The notes below the pieces were generated by a model. The model saw nothing but the letters and a program-made list of their open reading frames with translations, made no database searches and had not been told where the DNA came from. This document shows, one piece after another, positions 28,701-36,500 of a stretch of DNA of 64,000 nucleotides. Position 1 is the stretch's first letter. Each line of letters opens with the position of its first letter. Location: the NCBI GenBank assembly GCA_964352735.1, contig CAYGTC010000002.1:124001-188000 (forward strand). Direction: 5' to 3'. This stretch comes from NORP309 sp964352735 (GTDB lineage Bacteria; Pseudomonadota; Gammaproteobacteria; Xanthomonadales; Marinicellaceae). Position numbers and translations under genes: made by a program.

Positions 28701-30435
28701 CCAATTGATTAGCCTTATTATTTAGCTCTTGGTATGTTATTGATTTATCATTAAAAGTTACCGCTATATTGTTCGGTGCTTTTTCTACTTGACGTTCAAA
28801 CAATTGATGTATGCAGATTTCATTAGGATAACTTTTATCTGTATTATTAAAATAATGAAGCTGAATATTGGTTTCATCATCACTGATCAAGGGCAATTGC
28901 ATAATAAGTTGCGTAGTCTCTTGAGCAATAGCAGAGAATAATCGAACTAAACCGTCAGACAATTGAATTATTGTGGTTTGATCAAACAAATCGGTATTGT
29001 AAACAAAGGAGCAATACAAGCCTTTATCTTCTTGATCAGAGTCAGTTGTTGCATTTAACATTAAATCAAATTTAGCAACCACCCCCTGCCCTTGCTTCGG
29101 ACTGAAACTTACACCAGGTAAGTTCACAGTAGATGTTTCATTGTTATTCATACTTAACATGATTTGAAACAATGCATTATAATTGGTACTGCGTTCTGGA
29201 TTGAGCTTATCCACCAAATGTTCAAAAGGCACATCTTGATTGGTTTGTGCATCCACATTGGTTTTTTTAATCTGTTGTAAAAATTCCACAAAAGATAATT
29301 CACCACGACAGTCAGCACGTAAAACAAGGGTGTTGGCAAAAAATCCAATCAACCCTTGTAATTCCTTTTGTAATCGATTGGCCACAGGTGTACCAATAAC
29401 AATGTCCTGGTTGTTTGAATAGCGACTCAACAAAATGGCGAAAGCGGCATGAACCACCATAAAAAGTGTCGCTTTATTCTCTAAAGCAATTTTTTCTAGT
29501 TGTGATAACACGACAGCATCTATGTTAAATGTGTGCGATGCGCCATTGAATGTTTGATAACTTGGACGTTCATGATCTAAAGGCAAATCATGCACTTGTG
29601 GGAGATCTGCCAACTTTTTTTGCCAATAGTTCAATTGTGATTCCAGCACTTCACCTTGTAACCATTGTCTTTGCCAATGCGCATAATCCACATATTGTAT
29701 GTCCAGAGTTGGCAATTTTGGTGTTCGATTTTCAATCAATGCTTGATACAACTCAACAAACTCTTTGACCAAAACCGTGATCGACCAACCATCTGAAGCA
29801 ATGTGGTGCATGTTGAATAATAAATAACCCTCTTCATCTGCAGTTTTAATAAAGCTCACTCGCAACATCAAGTCTTTGCTTAGATTAAAACTGTTATTTG
29901 CATCTGCATCCATCAATTGCTGACATCTGTTTTGTTGAGCGACTTCGGACAATTTCTGAATATCATACAGAACTATGTTAAATTCAAAATCTTGTTGTAT
30001 GTATTGATAAAGCTCATCGTTATGGTGTTTGAAATGGGTGCGCAAAGTTTCATGACGATTGATGATTTGTGTGAACGCTTGATTTGCTACATTTAAGTCA
30101 AAATCACCAAACACCTGCATCGCCGATGACATATTATAATGCGCACTCCCACCATCCATGTGATCAATAAACCACAATCGCTGTTGCGCATAAGAGCTGA
30201 TCAAGTACTTTTCTCTGTGTGCTAAGGGCTTAATCTCTGGCCTTTGTTGTGATTGCATTATTGAATCAAGGCCGATCAAATGTTTTAACAACGACGTTTT
30301 GTTGTTTTTAATGATATCAATGAATTTTGGCGACAATTGTCCTTTTGCGGCTCTGGCCTTCAGTTGTCCATTTTTAACAAAAACTTCTATATCAGCTTGG
30401 GCCAATTGATTGATGATTTTCTGTACATTTTTCAT
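16717..30435 (-). CDS. NRPS, four modules plus thioesterase (TubC dock-CAT-CAT-CAT-CAT-TE), final protein of the second assembly line
   Basis: The protein has 4572 residues. Residues 1-55 are a TubC-like N-terminal docking domain. Domains (C active site, A pocket start, T serine): C1 His210, A1 Asp738, Ser1087; C2 His1276, A2 Asp1799, Ser2147; C3 His2336, A3 Asp2866, Ser3201; C4 His3390, A4 Asp3919, Ser4265; TE ~4325-4572 with Ser4391 (GWSAGG) and His4547. All C domains keep HHxxxDG and begin SYAQQRLWFID, the L-donor type. Ten-residue pocket codes aligned by eye to GrsA: A1 DVWHFSLIDK, the serine code; A2 DAKNISAINK, unassigned; A3 DAWAVAGVAK, hydrophobic or aromatic; A4 DILQLGCVWK, glycine. 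No epimerase, methyltransferase or oxidase domain is present. The TE releases the chain by hydrolysis or cyclisation. The start lies 34 bases behind the stop of the preceding NRPS gene, and the acidic tail of that protein fits the docking domain. Repeated modules are very similar to each other. Confidence 0.96.
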   Translation of the reverse strand: MKNVQKIINQLAQADIEVFVKNGQLKARAAKGQLSPKFIDIIKNNKTSLLKHLIGLDSIMQSQQRPEIKPLAHREKYLISSYAQQRLWFIDHMDGGSAHYNMSSAMQVFGDFDLNVANQAFTQIINRHETLRTHFKHHNDELYQYIQQDFEFNIVLYDIQKLSEVAQQNRCQQLMDADANNSFNLSKDLMLRVSFIKTADEEGYLLFNMHHIASDGWSITVLVKEFVELYQALIENRTPKLPTLDIQYVDYAHWQRQWLQGEVLESQLNYWQKKLADLPQVHDLPLDHERPSYQTFNGASHTFNIDAVVLSQLEKIALENKATLFMVVHAAFAILLSRYSNNQDIVIGTPVANRLQKELQGLIGFFANTLVLRADCRGELSFVEFLQQIKKTNVDAQTNQDVPFEHLVDKLNPERSTNYNALFQIMLSMNNNETSTVNLPGVSFSPKQGQGVVAKFDLMLNATTDSDQEDKGLYCSFVYNTDLFDQTTIIQLSDGLVRLFSAIAQETTQLIMQLPLISDDETNIQLHYFNNTDKSYPNEICIHQLFERQVEKAPNNIAVTFNDKSITYQELNNKANQLAHYLIDQGIRADTIVGICMHRSIDLVIAIIAVFKAGGAYLPLDPDYPLNRLEHMISNSGLTLIITQEHLIKLTKSMGDQLIIDNELFMAKYASGLSENPVISDLTSQHLAYVIYTSGSTGLPKGVMVEHQALVNRIDWMQNEYQLTEKDVVLQKTPYSFDVSVWEFTWFFTVGAQLLIAEPDGHKDPRYLIDLIKQNQVTTMHFVPSMFRMILAYKGWSQCDSLRQVFCSGEALPADLPKMHYELNSARIHNLYGPTEAAIDVSYWSVPDEHALANIPIGKPIQNIQLLILNEQMQIQPKGSPGELFIGGVGLARGYLNQPDLTAERFINNPFTAINSDRLYRTGDVVRYLDNGDIEFIGRVDHQVKLRGLRIELTEIDYQLSRLPQIDASLTMVKQSQVNHHYLISYFTSVVVFDEKTLIKQIKSAIQQNLPDYMVPSIYVRLDEFPLTSNGKIDRKALPDPEVLAAEYVAPQGQLEKELSVIWSQLLHVNPDKISRNANFFELGGHSLLSVRLISEIRNTFDCELSVRNIFDTPELSQIAEKITKSEAANRPKIMRITREKNQLTCSYAQQRLWFIDQIGGGSVHYNMPSAMRVKGDFNLIVAQQSFQQIIKRHETLRTVFVDSDHGPLQIIKDNTDFKITFIDLSSVDKVSQEDKIQLAIANDAKAPFDLKKDVMLRVSYLRLSVDEGVLLFNMHHIASDGWSTGVLVNEFAQLYRANLKGKSCPLQTLSIQYADYAHWQKEWSKGDVFDAQLQYWDEKLADLPQVHGLPLCNKRPSTQTFNGASIQFDLGKKEWFRLKDIALNHKITLFMLLHGAFSLLLSRYSDSNDIVVGTPVANRLQKQLDQLIGFFVNTLILRIDCSNNPTLIDFLKQVKNTNLDAQANQDVPFEHLVDRLNPVRSTSHSALIQILFSMNTNEVQSLSLPDVKLSPEHYSNQSTKFELILNAIEHDEGLVFDFKYNRDIFNASFISSLGKSFLLLLKNIMLNSNGHIADLEIFDDKQRNHLLYTLNETRVSYKNEMCIHQMFENTVINKPNKMALVFEDQSLTYLELNQKANQLAHYLMAKGITVNANVGLYSKRSVNMIVAMIAILKCGAAYLPLDTNQPIQRLNFILSDSGIDYIVSDLLVSKLTLDDINVVNMNDTHHIKQYSCDNPEVNNSVSQLAYIIYTSGSTGLPKGVMVEHKNVMAYYLSLQQQWQLLDGDNVTPWLWNASYAFDASVKGLLSLFTGRGLVMPNDSQAQNPRALVTLIQKNQVGIYNASPHLMEIVLSRLTEQKTAHLPHLIISGEQIPREIFNKVVNYCRCNNRKAINAYGPTETTINSTFGLISNSLNIGHPIANTQVYILDHNRNLVPYGSVGELYIGGEGLSRGYLNHPDLTIKRFIDHEFSDGYRTKLYRSGDLAQYQQDGKLSYMGRIDDQVKLRGFRIELGEIEHHLATIDGITSTRVMICKDQAGQKQLVAYLILDKRENNFGKDEINDIKRQLRQSLPDYMVPNFYMILDEFPITSNGKINFKALPKPERTLGNYVAPVTEIEQKLVTICSDLLNIDKKLISMDASFFELGGHSLLSMRLLSEIRNAFDCELSIKTVFETPHLSELAKKIELSGVTARPRITKVSRDTNKLITSYAQQRLWFIDQVEGGSAHYNMPTAIRVEGDFNIKIAHQSLQQIIDRHETLRTVFIDGKDGPMQVINDDVEFKINKIDLTDKNKVNQDITVEHAIKEDSQLPFNIRKDLMLRVSYLHLCSDKGILLFNMHHIASDGWSMGILVSEFAQLYCANLEGKHNPLTPLSIQYADYTYWQRQWLQGEFLESQLSYWDHQLVDLPQVHEFPLDHDRPIYQTFNGATHSFYMNEDILNGLEHIAKENKATLFMVIHAAFAILLSRYSNNKDIVIGTPVANRLQKELEVLIGFFVNTLVLRADCDGELSFIEFLEQIKHTNIEAQANQDVPFEHLVDRLNPQRSTSHNALFQVMLSMNNNERPIQELPKIKFSMQKGQDVVAKFDLVLSVTPVNGNDEKKGLFCSIVYNTDLFKPSTIENLSDSLERLFLSIIKDTSQLISHLSLLGKQDKQYLLENLNNTKTSFPDELCIHQLFEQQVEKAPNNVALFYEKQSLTYKELNEKANQLAHYLIAQGVKPDDMIGICVERSIEMMVVVLAILKAGAAYLPLDPDYPQGRLDHIISDSDLSLVITQHDLTEITQYQKVQQIVIDHPQLTNILSGFGPENPYVDYLASNHLAYVIYTSGSTGLPKGVMIEHKGVINLACFLKQYFVTKYHSKILQFASLNFDAATWEWILALSHGASLYICEQSVRYSPDKLADYLESHKITHLALPPAVLQYLDIGRDYVFESLVVAGEACDESLSHKWGSKYALFNGYGPTEATVAATVSSPIINQKINIGKAINNTELFVLGDNQQLLPLGSTGELYIGGVGLARGYINQEQLTRQRFMKISIEGERKRLYRTGDLVRYKDDGNLVFMGRVDDQIKIRGFRVELGEIEQQLKKHSNVESSLVTVSHEQKMIAYIIVDTVQDEPDFIKDVRLFLKNHLPDYMIPSAFVILDAFPLTVNGKIDRKVLPDPEFLESEYTAPQGKLENELSRIWSELLHIDQEKISRSSSFFELGGHSLLSVRLLSEIRNTFDCELSIKAVFETPHLSDLANQIELSEATQRPKITKITRDTNKLVPSYAQQRLWFIDQMEGGSAHYNMPSAMRVKGDFNIKIAQKSFQQIIDRHETLRTVFIDGEDGPLQVITDEAKFQITQIDLADKINDDRDQLIKKAVSKDAQSPFDLRQDLMLRVSYLSLSENEGVLLFNMHHIASDGWSMGLLVNEFTQLYRANIEGVDHGLHSLSIQYADYAYWQRHWLAGEVFESQLSYWSQQLADLPQVHGLPLDHERPIYQTFNGASYPFHIGGDVLTQLEALATKNKASLFMVIHAVFAILLSRYSNNSDIVIGTPVANRLEKELENLIGLFVNTLVLRTDCNGELTFESFLQQVKETNLGAQSNQDTSFEILVDKLKPERSTSHHALFQVMLNVNNNETSIMELPDVIVSPIGRNKTIAKFDLELNAVVTNSGNCNNNLSCSFVYNTDLFNHNTIERFSASLQRLFKGVAENSTLKIADLPLLGRKETQFLLNYNNVCELRTQGLSIHQLFEQQANKNPDNIAIVFENNHLSYLQLNEKANRLAYYLIAEHNVNVGDIIGICMHRSIEMIVGLIAILKTGAAYLPLDPLYPKERINFIVKHSGLALVLTQNGVTASSSELCVFVDDQEALEILKTHDKSNPVVQRLSPEELAYVIYTSGSTGQPKGVMIQHSAVVNFIIGMQVHLKDVLHTSTKWLAVTTVSFDIAVLEIFGPLSFGGRVILASKDDVINPERLFNLLDTYKISCMQATPATWQMMVDNGWQGQSGLTILSGGEVLPVSLAHSLIDVNEKLWNCYGPTEATVWSLVKPIKKASLIDQKVKIGHSLPNYNHLILNHRGELTPKGVVGELYIGGAGLAKGYINDPDLTAQRFIMNPVNKESQDLLYRTGDLVRCLDYGSFEYIGRTDHQVKIRGYRIELGEIEQQLLKHNAINNAVVTVYTGTGNQHNLVVYFTSNESDDTKLSDDIRSKLQKHLPDYMVPSMYICLSEIPVTPNGKIDRKALPDPEISEVDYVAPHGDLEIELSKIWSKLLHIDKEKVSREANFFELGGHSLLLLPLINQLKERGINCSIKAFYEHQTLAGICQAFKTTYTSHEQTLVKLNDCIAGIPLFIVHPLNGRVDCYANLAKQLPVPVFGIQAPFYTEHFLPFEDIKTLANFYADAIIYQQKQGPYRLAGWSAGGLIAQHIAHVLNDRGLKVEYFVGIDSFMIQPFKQQKCRYEALKQVMGTIELASDLSEDILDPDLVEHSYDEQLNIIYDAIDFSDSGMSQLQIIQGFKFRVDFFMAAINLQPQFITDRSRLFIAEKNTKQSLLLDGWQKAINCQNDSYEYIDGDHESLLIGENLQRIINILIKDIEQLAS

Positions 30436-30510
30436 ATTTTTATTTATCGATAGTTCTTATGATGGATCATTAAAATCCAATTTCGTCAATCTCATCTTCA
30501 TCAAGACTGT
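30270..30510 (-). other. Docking junction: acidic tail to TubC-type domain (second/third protein of line 2)
   Basis: Across the two-gene boundary the upstream protein ends in the acidic peptide LDEDEIDEIGF and the downstream protein begins with ~55 residues (QKIINQLAQADIEVFVKNGQ, then KARAAKG). The latter resembles the TubC N-terminal docking domain (a helix, then a beta-hairpin of form V.NG.LK..APKG). TubC-type hairpins bind short acidic C-terminal peptides, so this pair probably enforces the protein order. Confidence 0.65.
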
Positions 30511-33500
30511 CAAGTTTTGTGGTAACGCGTTGCCTTTCGGATAATGCATCTATTATTTCAGCCAATGCCCTTAAATCTTTTGTCTCAAATAACCACTTGA
30601 GGTTGAGTTCTAAAGAAAATATCGCCCGCACCTCTGTGATTAATTTCATCAATAACAATGAATGACCACCCAATTCAAAAAAGTTTGCCTTGGCACTGAT
30701 TTTATCAACTGGTAAATTGAGTAATCCTGACCATATCTCAGTAACTTGACATTCCGTTTCACTCTCAGGAGCGCAGTAATCATGAACCTCGGAAAAATCC
30801 ACTTGTGGCAGCGATTTTTTATCAATTTTACCATTGCTGGTCAAAGGCATTTCATCCAGCACAACAATCGTGTTGGGTTGCATGTACTCAATCAAATGTT
30901 TTTGTGCATAGGCAAAACATGAGGCTTTAAACTCTTCGTTTGCAATGACCACATCAGGCTCTTTGGTGATGTAAGCTATGATAAATTGCTCATCCTGTAT
31001 CACGGTTGTACAACGATTCACCTGAGCGTGTTGCGATAAGTGGTATTCTATTTCACCCAATTCAATCCTAAAACCACGAATATTGATTTGCGCATCTGCT
31101 CTCCCCATGTATTTGACGTGTTCACCGTCGATACTAACACCCAAATCACCGGTCATATATCGCCTTAAACCATCATTGATGTCAATAAACTGCTTTGTAC
31201 TCTGTGACTCATCATTCAGATAGCCTCGTGCAATGCGGTCACTTTCAATGCATATCTGACCAATCTCGCCTATAGCACAGCTTTGTCCTGCCTCATTAAG
31301 CACTCTTAATCTTGTATCATCAGTATTCAAATTTACAGGAACAACCGGTGGCACATCATCAATGTTTGTCATTCGATAATAACTCGCGGCTCTTTGTGTT
31401 TCTGTGGCACCATAACAATTAAAAACAGTCATATCTGGGTTCAATTTCAATAAAGCCGCCACTGTATCCTTACGCAACAGTTCACCCGTTAAAAACACCA
31501 CCCGCACCTGAGATAAATCTGCATCACAATGCATACAAATGATCTCGGCCATCGCTGGTGTTAAATGCAAAATACTTAAAGATTGCTCTTTTAACCATCC
31601 TGACAATGTCAGTGATGTATAGTCAGCTTTGGAAGGAACCACTAATGTTGCACCAGTACACAAAGCGCCAAAAATATCGCGCTGTAATGGGTCATGGGCC
31701 AGTCCCGACAATAAACTGAAACGGTCATCACAGCCAAATTCAGCATGATTTGGTAACCAATTCAAATAACCACTTAAACCTAAAAATGTTCCAGCCACCG
31801 CTTTCGGCACACCAGATGAACCAGAGGTAAAAGTAATGCAGGCGATGTCATTCAATAAATCTGTTTCAAAAGAGAATTGTTCGTTTTTATGTTGATAATG
31901 ATTGGGATCATTAGACAACTCTTTAATATCTGCCACTCTGTTAATATTGTGCAATAATTGTTCATCATAATCATCAGTTGATAAACACAACAACAACTGT
32001 TTGGCTTCAAGAATTTCTAACTGTTGCACTATTTTTGATGCTGGCATCTTTTCTGTCACAATCGAATAAGCAGCCCCCAGCTGTAATATTGCTAAAATTG
32101 CCGCAACCAAGTTGGCTTGACGCTCCGCCATAATCACAACAACACCGCCCCGTTGAACCCCCATCGCCCTCAGTTCAATGGCCAATTGCGATGAGTAGTG
32201 CTGCAATTGTTGATAACTCCAGTCGAAATATTCGTCATTGATCGCAATCTTATCAGGCTGTTGAGCGGCTTGTGCTCTGAACCGGGCTGTGACATCTTGT
32301 ACCGATTTCTTTAAGCTTGGCAATGCTCTGTCATAATTGATCGCATGTTGACCAATATTAAGCGAATAGCTGTAACAAGATTTATTGACGTTCTGCGCTA
32401 TCTGTTGGAGCAATGTCATATATTGATCCAATAATATTTCAATCGATTCTGCCGTGAACAATGAACTGTTATAATGACAATTCACGTATAAGCCATTGAC
32501 ATCATCTTTTATATACAATGTGATATTGAATTTATTGGCAACATCTGCTGTTTCATGCCCGCTGATGTTAAATGGTAACTCATCATAATCAATCGAATCT
32601 TCTGGTACACTCAGCATATTAAAAAATATCTGAAACAATGGTGTACTTTCAGCACTGCGATCACATTGTGCACATTCAAATATTTGCTCCAACGGCAAGT
32701 CTTGATGTGAGAGTACTTGTTCAACATTTTCAATCTGTTCTCTCAACAAACCAAGGAAGGACTGACTCAGGTCCAATTGGTGCCTGACTGGTAAGGTGTT
32801 CAGAAACATCCCCAAAATGTCTTGTGTGCCATATATGTGTCTTCCTGTAACAGGCAAACCCAGGTTAAAATCATTCTGACCACTGAGTCTCGCCAGTAAT
32901 AAAACAAAAGCACTGTGTAAGGCATTAAATAAACTGCCTTTATTGGCATGGGCCAGTTGCTTGAGTTTTTGTGATAATGACAGAGGCATGTGTATTTGTG
33001 CTGAGTTTTGATCACTGTTGAGTTGACCATCATGATTTTGTATCGGTAAGACCAATTGTTGTTGGCAATCAAGTAAATAACCTGACCAATACTGTCTTTG
33101 ATGTTCAGCATCATCTGACTCTAACCATTGCTTTTGCCACAATGCATAATCACCATAACTGAACGCTTTATCATCTATCTGAGGGATATCTTGAGTTGAA
33201 AATAATTGGTAATATTTCATCAATTGTGAATAAAACAATTGCTGAGACCAACCGTCAGAAATGATGTGATGTTGATTAAAGTGCAATACATAACTGTCTG
33301 TGCGCACTTTCATCAATAAAACTGAAAACAAAGGCAATTGTGATAGATCAAAACTGTTTTGGTCTTGCCTTGCTCCCAATTTTGTTATTTCCTGCTGTTG
33401 ATCAGCATCATCTAAGTCTGTTAAATCAATGACTTCAATTTCATATTGATAAGATGTTTCAACCACTTGTTTGGGGATATTATCATCTACTGCTATGCGA

Positions 33501-36500
33501 GTTCTGAGGATATCATGTTGTTCAATCATGAAATTCAGAGCCTTTTGCAAAACATCAACCTGAAAATCACCGGCGATGTGACTGGCAACAGCCATATTGT
33601 GCTCATTGGTGCCAGGCCTGATTTGCTCAATGAACCACACCCTGTATTGGCCATAGGACAATGGCAAACCACCTTCATAGCCATCAGATTGCTTTTGTAA
33701 GGGTGATATGGCTTGTTTATCTTTATTGATTTTTTCAGCGATAGCAACAATGGTCGGTGCGTGAAAAATATCTTTAACACTCAGTTGTTTGTGCCATTGC
33801 TCTACAATTCTATGTAACATGGTGGTTAATAACAGTGAATGCCCACCCATTTCAAAAAAATTGGCATCTGCACTGATGGCTGAAGCCTCAATATCCAGTA
33901 AATTTGCCCAAATTTCAGTGAGGCCCGACTCTATTGGACCTTCTGGTTGACGGTAGCTTGAGGCCAGCATCACATCCAATGGCTTCATAGGTGCATCTAA
34001 TAAAGCTGTTTTATCGATCTTGCCATGGGTATTTAATGGCAATGCATCCAATTGCATAAAATCATACGGCCTCATATGATCCGGCAATTGTTCTTTAACA
34101 AAATCACCTAAATCAGAAGTATCTACTCCATCATTCACAACAACATAAGCATGTAATTGCTGACTGACCTCATCATACAACACCACTGATTGTTTAATGG
34201 CCTCATGGGATTGAATAACAGACTCTATCTCTCCCAACTCAACTCGAAAACCACGGATCTTTATCTGATTATCAATACGGCCTATAAATAGCAACTGAGC
34301 ATCTCCATGCTCATCTTTAATCCAGCGCACCATGTCTCCTGTTCGGTAAATCTTTTTACCATCAGAATTGTTAAAAGGATGCGCAATAAACTTTTCTGCT
34401 GTCAATTCTTGCTGATGTAAATAACCCCGAGAAACGCCTAAACCACCAATACATAATTCTCCAGCAACGCCAAATGGTAACAATTGTTGATGCTTATTAA
34501 GCACATAAAGTTCAACATTGTCATTGGCTGATCCAATCGGAGCATGACTTGGTAATTCACCATCAATGGGAATATCATAAGCACAAGATATGTCGGTACA
34601 CTCTGTTGGACCATACATATTGATTAATTGTAAATGATGATCTCTTGGCTGTTGTAACCAAGCTTTCAATCGATCAAATACAATCGCCTCGCCACCAAAT
34701 AACACACATCTTAAGCTACTGAGTTGATTGATATGGTTTTGATGTTCCACCAAAGGATAAAAAACACTGGGTGCACAATTGGTCATGGTAATGCCTTGTG
34801 TTTCAATAAACTCACATATTTTATTGACATCAAAATAACGCGTTGTAGCAAACTGTACCGAGGCCCCACAAACAAGAGGAGCGAATAAATTCTTTTGTGT
34901 TAAATCAAAACCAATGGCGCTCATAATCAGCACTTTATCAGCACTGTTGATGTTGTAGTGTTTTTGATACCAATACAATAAATTGGTTTCATTACGATGC
35001 TCAACCGCTGCGCCTTTCGGCAACCCTGTAGAACCCGATGTATAAATGATATAAGCCAAATGATTTGATCCAAGATCAATCTTATTTTTATCAATATTGC
35101 CAACTGGGTATGCTGAGAATTGTTGCATCTCATCAATACAAATGACCCTATCCTGTTCTATGGGCAAATTGTCTAATAATGGAGATTGTGTTAATAATAC
35201 ATTAACCCGTGAATCATTCAACATGTGAGTCATTCGTTGTTCAGGGTAGCTCGGATCCAATGGCAAATAAGCACCTCCCGCTTTCAAGATGGCCAATACA
35301 CCAACCATCATTTCCAATGATCTATCCACACACAAACCGACAAAATCGTCCGGTTTGACGCCATGTTCTAACAAATAATGTGCCAATTGATTGGCCTGTT
35401 GATTCAATTCTGTATAGGTCAATGATTCATTTTTACACACTACAGCAATGTTATCAGGTGTCTTTTTAACTTGTTTTTCGATGAGTTCATGAATGCATAT
35501 ATCTTGTAGATATTCGCAACGATTATCATTTAAAGTATGAGTTAAATAGTGATATTGTGAACCAGTCAACAATGGCAAGGCACCAATGCATTGATGTGAA
35601 TCCAACAATATTGCATCCAATATATTCAATAATGATTGAGAAAAGTTTTCAATGGTAGCAGGTTTAAACAAGTCAGTTTTATAAGCCCATACCAGTGACA
35701 ACTCCTTTTTATCGTGATGTATAGACAACTCAATATCAAATTTACAGACAGTGTTTTCACCGCTTAAAGGCTCCAAAGTAACATTTGAGATGGCCATCTC
35801 CTGTGCCTCTGTAGTAATCATATTGATCATGATTTGGAACAAAGCATTGTGACGGGTACTGCGTTGAGGTTGCAAACGGTCCACCAAATATTCAAAAGGC
35901 ACATCCTGATGTGTTTGAGCATCTACATGTATGTTCTTGATCTGTGTCAAATAGTCAGTCACACGCTGATCTCCCGAACAATCGGTACGCAATACCAATG
36001 TATTCACAAAGAAACCAATCAATGGCTCCACCGCTTTATCAAGTCGGTTGGCTACTGGTGTCCCAACAACAATATTGGTATTATTTGAATATCGAGATAA
36101 AACCAATGAAAAAGCCCCGTGCAACAACATAAATAAGCTCATACCATGTGAGGCTGCCAATGCATCCAATCGTTTTAGGGTGTGATGCTCCATATGAGTA
36201 TGATGGATGCCTCCATTGTACCCTTGTTCCTCAGGGCGTTCATAATCTAATGGTAAGCTGTGAACCACTGGTACATTTGATAATTGTTGCTGCCAGTATT
36301 GTAATTGGGCTTCCAATACATCGCCAGTTAAATACTGACGTTGCCAGTGTGCATAATCAGCGTATTGAATACTTAATGGCGGCAAGTCAATGCTTAGACC
36401 CTGTAATAAAGCCTCATATAACTGGCAAAATTCATCGACAAGAATACCCATCGACCAACCATCTGAAGCAATGTGATGCATATTAAACAACAAAACACCT

